Below the pieces are notes generated by a model. That model was not told the origin of the DNA. It was given only the letters and a program-made list of their open reading frames with translations, and ran no database searches. The translations under genes were made by a program, and so were the position numbers. Shown here piece after piece: positions 57,901-64,000 of a DNA stretch of 64,000 bases. The stretch spans positions 62,001 through 126,000 of the forward strand of contig JADNRV010000111.1 of assembly GCA_015499995.1 (NCBI GenBank), read 5' to 3'. This stretch comes from Flammula alnicola (lineage: Eukaryota; Basidiomycota; Agaricomycetes; Agaricales; Strophariaceae). Every line of letters starts with the position of its first letter. Positions within the stretch are counted from its first letter, which is position 1.

Positions 57901-58943
57901 GTCACCGATGGCAAAGACGATGCCTGTGCATGTACCTTGTACAACGAATGTGGAAGAAAGCGCCAGGTTACGAGTCTCCAGCGCATTCTGTGAGGTTGCT
58001 TCGATGACTCCCGGGATCAGCTCACTGACGGTAGCATGTTTTCAGTAGGGAAAAGTGTAGCGAGAAGGGGTTGACGTACCTCTCTCCAGTCAAAAGCGAG
58101 CGGTCGAACTTGAGGTCGCTGGACACATTTACAATCCTGAGATCCGCGGGTACACGATCACCCAAGGACAGGATGACGACGTCGCCGACGACAACGTTTG
58201 CCGCTGGTATGACCTGTCGTTTGCCATCACGGAGAACGGTTGTCTCATCCGCAACGAGGTTCCTGATGGACTTCATTATCCGGGAGGCATGCCAATCAAC
58301 GAGCGCATAAAAAGTCGAAGAGACAATGATGACAAGTAACTGTGGGCGATGGTCAGCGAATAGGAATGGATGAGAAACAAGCAATGATAGCGTACAAGAA
58401 GCATGGCGACTCCCAGATTGAATATGGCAGGGGTTCCACCGTTAAGGCTTCCAAGTGGCTGGTACGAAAGCTAATTTATGGACGGTTAGAGCGCTATCGT
58501 CACAACATTAAAGCTCAATACATACTATCGTGACGATGAAGGCAATCCACATGAGGAAGTTGAAACCTCCAAAGATGTAGTTGAGGATCTTCTTCCAGTA
58601 TTGAGTAGGCGGAGGTGAAATAACGTTCTTGCCATCCTTGGACCTGCGCTGGACGGCCGCATTCTCGAGACCAAAAGTTAGGGAAGTCGAGAAACGGTTG
58701 AGGACGTCGTCTGATGAGACGAGATGAACATCAATCTGACGGATGGGGTCCACATCCTTTTGGGAACCCTTGGCTTTCTCGTGCTGGAGTGTTTCCACAT
58801 GGATGGATAGAGTACGGTAACTAAAGAAACATTGGTTTCGAAGATGGATAAGAGACACGACTAAAAACCGACCTTATTGGTATAATATTCTTTTCCTTGC
58901 TGGAGCCTGTGTCGTCGTCGGGATGAGAAGGCGAAGCCATCAT
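54971..58943 (-). CDS. Na+,K+-ATPase-like P-type (IIC-like) cation ATPase, 1058 aa
   Basis: Membrane ATPase that forms an aspartyl phosphate to pump cations. Fourteen exons (-): 58943-58873, 58820-58526, 58470-58396, 58339-58080, 58024-57667, 57612-57457, 57400-56639, 56577-56202, 56141-56035, 55984-55837, 55776-55700, 55646-55474, 55357-55066, 54997-54971; 3177 nt in frame. Near the N-terminus is SPPPTQYWKKILNYIFGGFN, the alpha-subunit-type entry into TM1. Then LTGES (actuator), CSDKTGTLT with phospho-Asp395, KGAPDIL (nucleotide domain), VTGDGVNDAPA (hinge) and ten predicted helices, ending KSIIAKMAW. Key ion-site residues differ from animal pumps: TM4 reads VPQGL (Gln353) instead of PEGL, and the first of the two TM6 Asp positions is Ser in CFSITNDVV. 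The first donor is GTCGGT. The transported ion cannot be told; no beta subunit is nearby. Confidence 0.93.
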
Positions 58944-59900
58944 GAGGGGCGGCTCGGTGAAATGGGAATCTATCCGCTGCTGGTTTTCTACTTTTGCTTA
59001 TCGATTTTATTTTTGCCAACTTGTCAGTTCTGACACCGCCATACACCATGAATTGGATAAGGGGCCAGGCACTAGCAACGTCTCCGAGCTTCATCACGGC
59101 CAAAATACCGCATGTGTCTGCCTCCAAGACATACGAAGCCAAACAACACGAGGTGACTTTCAAGTTGAAAGACTCCTTATTGCACAGCGCGCCTCACTTC
59201 ATATTCAACCATAGATGAGTCGCAACACTCTGCTCATTTTTTTTTTTAGTTCCAAGATGACTTACTCAAAGAGCTATGATTATATTTCAGTGAACAAACT
59301 AAGTTAGACTCATGCTCTGACTTGTGGTGCGTGGTTTTTGCTATCAACAAATTGGGTTATGTATATGCTTCTGACTTCCGGTGCGTGGTTTTTGCTATCT
59401 CATCCAATCGAAAAAATGCCGCCCAAATTGCGCAGTGGTCCAGTCGCTTGCCCCATCACAAAAACGTCCAGTCCGTCTTTAGCATCTTTTGCATGAGAGC
59501 ATCTTGTGCAGCTCATGCAAGCTGCGAAAAGCGGGAAAACATGCCAAGATGTAAGACGCCACGTCTTAGCTAATATCGTGGGCTGCTTTTGGAAAGACTT
59601 GCCCGTCTTTCAAAGGACCTTTGCAAGACGTTTGGTCAACACCTTTGAAAGGTGTTCCATTGCAGTAGGCCTGGGTGTCCCGAGAGCAGGTCGCTGGGCC
59701 TGGCTCAAGGGAAGCTAGTATTGTGCAGAGGATACGGTGCAATGATCGTGTGACGAATGCCTGGTATGAAAGATGCTCTTTTCACGTATTTATAACACTT
59801 CGTTTAAAGAGAGTGGGTAAATAGCGATATTTATGGTATCTACGACAGTGTATTCAACGTATTAACAGAAGCCCCACGCACAACTGCTAAAACGTCAAGA

Positions 59901-60392
59901 CTAGATTCGGATGCTACTAGCCAACGACTCAATGCTGGACTTCGGGGAAACTTCACGTTCTAGTGTGGCTTCCCCTGCTGCCGTTCCATTTTCAGGGGTT
60001 GATTTCGGACCTTTTGTGATGTTATTTCCCTCGTGCGCATGGTGCTGTATTTCTTCGCGTTTATGTTCGATGAGTGTCGCAGAGACGAGACTTATAGATG
60101 GCACCAGCGCCAGTCTGAAATAAATAGTATTAAGTCTACTTACTCCCCTTATGGCGGGCTTCCGTCCACCAACACCACTGGAAGGCGTCTGGCGCAGTTC
60201 TTCCGACGTCGATCTATCCTCTGGATCGGCTATGTCAAAGCCCTGCCGGTGTCCTTGTTCTCTCATCCCGAAGATACCAAGTAAACAGGGTCTGGAATCG
60301 TGTCTTGATGTCGGATATCGAGTTTCTGTCGGCTGGGCAAGTTGAAAGACAGGGGTTGTATATGCGTCACTGCACGCCACACTCACTGTCAT
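59901..60392 (-). CDS. hypothetical 163-aa ORF, doubtful
   Basis: Uninterrupted frame whose C-terminal half (about 95-163) has a short hydrophobic stretch (LALVPSISLVSATLI) followed by a hydrophilic Glu/Lys/Ser-rich tail ending SSIESLASSIRI, a composition more protein-like than neighbouring frames. The N-terminal half looks random and the real gene, if any, may begin at an internal exon. No family recognised. Confidence 0.22.
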   Translation of the reverse strand: MTVSVACSDAYTTPVFQLAQPTETRYPTSRHDSRPCLLGIFGMREQGHRQGFDIADPEDRSTSEELRQTPSSGVGGRKPAIRGVSRLNTIYFRLALVPSISLVSATLIEHKREEIQHHAHEGNNITKGPKSTPENGTAAGEATLEREVSPKSSIESLASSIRI

Positions 60393-61783
60393 CGTGGGTT
60401 GTTGTTTCCCTTTCTCTCCCTTTCCTATTCTTTGTCACCTCAGCTCGGGCCTCCTTTTGATGTTACCTTGGGCCGCTGGGCATGTCGAGAGACGATGCAA
60501 TGCCTGCGTGGCATCGCATTCACAGACCTGTTTCGCACCTCTCTTTTCCATCAAATTTTCATGACGAATCTACAGCCTCATTCTTTCCGGACCACCATCG
60601 TCCAGCGAGGCTGCGTGCCAGTGTCCTATTTTATTTTTTTATCTCCTGATTTCGATGCTCATCGTATTCGTTCTTCTCGTGAACCAGACTGGCGTCTTCA
60701 TTGCCGAAGAGCTGTTTTTTCGTGCTCGGTTTTCTTACCATCTTCTCCGTTTCCCTTTATGCTCCTCTTTTTTGACATTATTCCCGTAGCACAATCCTCG
60801 TGGGTCAATTGAGAGCGACGAACCCAGAAAGTATTGATGATCTTATTTCAGCCTCAGAGGATGGCATCATAAATCTTCCCGTACTTAGAACGAGGAAAGA
60901 CCTTTTTGTCTATGTCCCTCGAGTTCGGAGAATGGCACGCCCCATACATCCATTATCAGGATATCTATTATCTGACAGCCCCATTGTGACGCGGTCGCAC
61001 GCGTCGGGTTCAGCATTTCAATTTCAACGTTTAATGCTCTTGAAATGTTCATGAATTATGACTGTTCTTTTTTTGTATGGGTTTTGCTCTTTTTTTGCAT
61101 GGTCTCAGATCCCACATTGATGAATCGCCTTGTGCTCTAACCAGGCTCGTCGCTCTTCGCCTCTCCGGCACGAAAGATAAGAAGCGTGTTGGTCTGGGAG
61201 ACGTTCACCATGCGGCCCCTCTGTTTATTACGCAAGGCGTTGAATTTGCGAGACGTTCATATAATGCCGCCCGGTCTCGGTTTTCGGGGGGTGGTATGTA
61301 TTTCGTGATCGCCCTCCTCGTCCGCCTGCTGTACAGAGGAAAGAAATATCCTTCCTGCCTGGGTGCTACGAATACTTATTCAGAATAACACAGGCGAACC
61401 GATATTCGGCTAACAATTTGCTTCCAAATACCGTCCGTTGGTTTCAGTTGCAGAAATGCTACGCTCGCGATGGCGAAGCTCAAGCTTGAAAGCGGACCCT
61501 TATTGACTGGGTCCTCGAGATGTTCCCGTCTCCTGAAGTACCGTCTCTGGGAGGTGTGCCTGGACTAGGCGAGTAATTGTGCTGCGATGCGATGTGTTGA
61601 CTTTCACAGGAACTGGGAGACACGTTATGCGATGACGCACATCGTTGTCACTCTGTTATCGTGGCTGATACTAAGTACCTTTGATTTCAAGTTGTAATCT
61701 CCATGGGAGGATTGAAAGGGTTCAAACGTTCAAAGTTGACAACGAAAAAGAGCGATAGCCGATATCTCTCGTACATAAGTATG

Positions 61784-61849
61784 GCATGACGCACATTATT
61801 TGTTTGAGAAGCTTGATACCAAATAAGAGCGCACGGACGTTCTTTTTTT
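61784..61849 (+). repeat. dispersed repeat shared with 49996-50068
   Basis: See 49996-50068. Here it directly abuts the inverted repeat starting at 61862. Confidence 0.75.
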
Positions 61850-61861
61850 CGCGGCTCTGCT

Positions 61862-61996
61862 CCAGGCTCCTAAAACCACCTCTCGTATCTCGAGGACGAC
61901 TTATGTGAGGGGGAGTCGATGTGAAATATGAGGGAGGGTGGCTGTGTTGATAAAGCAATAGCCAAATAAACAAGTGAAAGGGTTCTCCTCTCGATA
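61862..61996 (-). repeat. inverted repeat arm, empty-site copy
   Basis: Near-identical in inverse to 63734-63872 (one 4-nt indel). The junction reads, on the minus strand, CCGGTGTATCGAGAGGAG with a single TA, the unoccupied version of the MITE target at 63158/63734. Confidence 0.93.
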
Positions 61997-63157
61997 CACC
62001 GGCAAATGGCCGACATGTGTGAGAAAGCTGGAAGTCTGGACCTGAACAGGACATTTCGTCACCTTTCATCATAATGATCGCAGGTAATTTCTACGTTGGA
62101 ATCGCTCTAATGGCAGCATGTCACCAGGTAACCCTGTCCACAGCTGTCGTCGCCAGCTCGTCACCAGGTGTGGCACCCAGCACGGATTCCTTTAAATATA
62201 TATTTTCAGCCTTGTATTTTCGCTTTTTTCTTCTTTTTTGCAGTTGCCTTCAATCACATAAATAATGGTGTTCCGAAAAAAATGCTATTAAGGTATATAA
62301 AACACAATGAAGCCTATGTGACCAGAGGGAGTCTAGGAATGCTACGGAAACAGGATATCCCAACAACTATATTCTCCACTCCTTTCCTCCACCATGCATG
62401 CCGAATATCCACCAGCCAAACGAAACTTGGAGAACCTGTTTGAGAGTAGAACGTAAGTGATATAAACAAGGGAGGACAGGTCAGTTCATATCCATAGAGG
62501 CCAGGGCAAGCAAGCAAAGAAGTACACCAAGACGAAGACACTTTCACTGAGAAAGCAAACAAGAGCAGACCAGAGACGGCAGCCATGACGAGAACATGCC
62601 AAAAGAGGAGCGGCCAGAGAGACTCTTCCACAAGAATGCACATAAGTGGGAAGGGGGGGTGATATCGGCACTCCGAGCGACAGAGAAAAGGTCGAAGGGG
62701 AGAGGAGAGACTGGGGAGGAAAGGAAGGACGACAAGTGACAGTTGTTTGACGATGGTTGATATTTATCAGGGCGGAGCTCAGTCGGAGTTTAAACGACTT
62801 AAGAAAAAAAGTTGGTGGTGCGCGCACAGACCTCCTCGGAGAGAACATTGTCAAAGGAGTCAGTCACACCAATTTTTGAGCAAGAAAGGAAGTAGATGTT
62901 ATCCTTGAGTACTGTTTATTGCTTAATTATTATTTACAGACCCAGAATGCTTTCAGATACAGAGCGGCAAGTTAGGACAAGATAGCTGAACCGGACCTTT
63001 GATTCTGATATGCATGACAGCTGTGCCGAACCTGGATGACGGCTAGAATTTCGTCAGGTTGTGGCCAGCTGTCAAACACGCTGTGATCACAAATTTTGAT
63101 TTGATGGAATTAGGAAATCATAAAACATGTCACTGGCATTTTAGCCAGTTGGCGGTG
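61997..63157. other. intergenic between inverted repeat arms
   Basis: No gene recognised. A purine-rich plus strand at 62480-62760 opens minus frames (62854-62486) that resemble no family. Weak similarity to the other arm continues to an ACATGTC block on each side (about 62032 and 63126). Confidence 0.45.
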
Positions 63158-63159
63158 TA

Positions 63160-63733
63160 GAGAGGCTGGCAACTTTGGGCTTCGGCTATCCCTCGGGCAC
63201 CAAATAAACCTAGCCCTAGGGTTACATTTAAAGATTTTTTCGCCATCAGGCCTCGCCACTGCGCTATTCGGGCTCAGTATTTCCTCCACAAAATCACCAC
63301 ATTGCTGCGAGCTCCGTGGAGTATTCTGGAGTATTGCTCGTAATAATAGTAGTCCTGCCTTACTAATAGAAAGACTGCTGTAGGCAAGCTGTAGGCCAAA
63401 ACAACATCTGCTCCTGTTGGTGCACAGGCAACAACATCCTTGCCACTGTTGGGCAACTTTGGTCTGGAAACAGCAATGTCATTTCTTGAATATGTGCAGG
63501 CCTAAATCTGTGGGCCTCGGGTGTGATTTGGAGTCCTTTTTTTAGATTAGAATGAGGCTTGGGGGCAGTATTTCGAAGAAAAGGGGTTCATTTCCAAAAT
63601 AGTCAACGCGAATACTCATCGAATGACGCGGTGGCGAGGCCACCTGATGGCGAAAAAATCTTTAAATGTAACCCTAGGGCTAGGTTTATTTGGTGCCCGA
63701 GGGATAGCCGAAGCCCAAAGTTGCCAGCCTCTC
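63160..63733. mobile_element. 574-bp MITE with about 95-bp inverted repeats, TA target
   Basis: Left end GAGAGGCTGGCAACTTTGGG (63160 on) is repeated in inverse at the right end (to 63733); identity continues for about 95 bp to the TTTTTTCGCCATCAGG block and, with a small gap, into CCTCGCCAC. TA flanks both ends (63158-63159, 63734-63735). The site without the element is preserved at 61995-61996. The central about 370 bp holds no transposase frame. Confidence 0.95.
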
Positions 63734-63872
63734 TATCGAGAGGAGAACCCTTTCACTTGTTTATTTGGCTATTGCTTTATCAACACAGCCACCCTCCCTC
63801 ATACTTATTTCACATCGACTCCCCCTCACATAAGTCGTCCTCGAGATACGAGAGGTGGTTTTAGGAGCCTGG
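63734..63872 (+). repeat. inverted repeat arm, occupied cop
   Basis: Counterpart of 61862-61996; begins at the TA duplicated by the adjoining MITE and ends at GGAGCCTGG. The last 128 bases of the window show only a short hydrophobic-looking frame tail. Confidence 0.93.
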
Positions 63873-64000
63873 CTCTGCTCTTGCTTTCTCTCGCTGTGAT
63901 TCTCCTTCTCAGGCCTCAAGGCCTCAGGATTGGTTTCGCCTTTCCTATGGCGTTTTTGACACGATAAAATCTCTCTGTCGATTATCAGGCTGCAATTCTG

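Larger units (their letters stand above)
58944..61861. other. 2.9-kb stretch without confident gene
   Basis: Holds the ATPase promoter; a short direct repeat GGTGCGTGGTTTTTGCTATC (59326 and 59382); a block of small palindromes at 59545-59665 (e.g. TAAGACGCCACGTCTTA and AACACCTTTGAAAGGTGTT) ending in a Helitron-like GAAGCTAGT at 59719; an unassigned minus frame at 60392-59901; pyrimidine-rich DNA with plus frames (60342-60812, 61077-61388) that resemble no family. Confidence 0.4.

Overview
The window is nuclear DNA of a filamentous basidiomycete, most likely an Agaricomycete. Genes are broken by many short introns (mostly 45-75 nt, GT-AG with CTNAY-type branch sites, one GC-AG) and intergenic DNA is littered with DNA transposons. 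A secreted copper-radical (glyoxal) oxidase, an RTA1-type protein, a fungal 7TM protein, a fungal NACHT protein and F-box-like families all fit. The glyoxal oxidase hints at a wood- or litter-decayer, but the species cannot be named. No prokaryotic or viral gene, rRNA, convincing tRNA or CRISPR was seen.

Layout. 1-4821: the 3' part of an autonomous Helitron (Rep/PIF1 helicase ORF, tandem-repeat tail, classic hairpin plus CTAG end). 5137-6547 (-): a 412-aa protein with an MLKL/HeLo-like helical N-terminus and a receiver-like C-terminus. 6783-9332 (-): a 12-exon copper radical oxidase with a 6-nt microexon. 10557-11924 (+): a 7TM receptor-like protein. 12916-15973 (-): elongation factor 2, 842 codons in 10 exons, starting with 5-nt and 14-nt coding exons. 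16-20 kb: no recognisable gene. 20023-22065 (-): acyl-CoA oxidase. 22-28 kb: gene-poor, with a 604-bp hAT-like element (10-bp inverted ends, 8-bp target duplication). 28.3 kb (-): first copy of a 103-aa protein of unknown function. 30326-31706 (+): RTA1-like membrane protein.

33-52 kb is a duplication landscape. An F-box-like gene is present twice in opposite orientation (33.1-35.5 kb and 47.4-50.0 kb); both copies are broken by different lesions, one of them a MITE whose empty site survives in the other copy. The 103-aa gene is also present twice here (38.4 and 51.6 kb), with a 5' relic at 54.4 kb. Between them lie a nested transposon (36150-37960), a NACHT pseudogene without its P-loop (41.3-43.4 kb), hairpin-bearing repeats, a single-pass membrane protein (44876-46290, -) and a small four-helix membrane protein (46640-47107, -).

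52466-53714 (+): an Old Yellow Enzyme-type flavin oxidoreductase. 54971-58943 (-): a 1058-aa, 14-exon Na+,K+-ATPase-like P-type ATPase with altered ion-site residues. 59-64 kb: no confident gene, but an inverted repeat pair in which one arm carries a 574-bp TA-flanked MITE and the other preserves the empty site.

The genes do not form a cluster or pathway. The exon structures of the oxidase, 7TM protein, EF2, acyl-CoA oxidase, RTA1, flavoenzyme, single-pass membrane protein, ATPase and MLKL/receiver genes were worked out by hand from splice consensus, and each keeps an open frame end to end. No alignment or database search was possible, so family names rest on recognised motifs.
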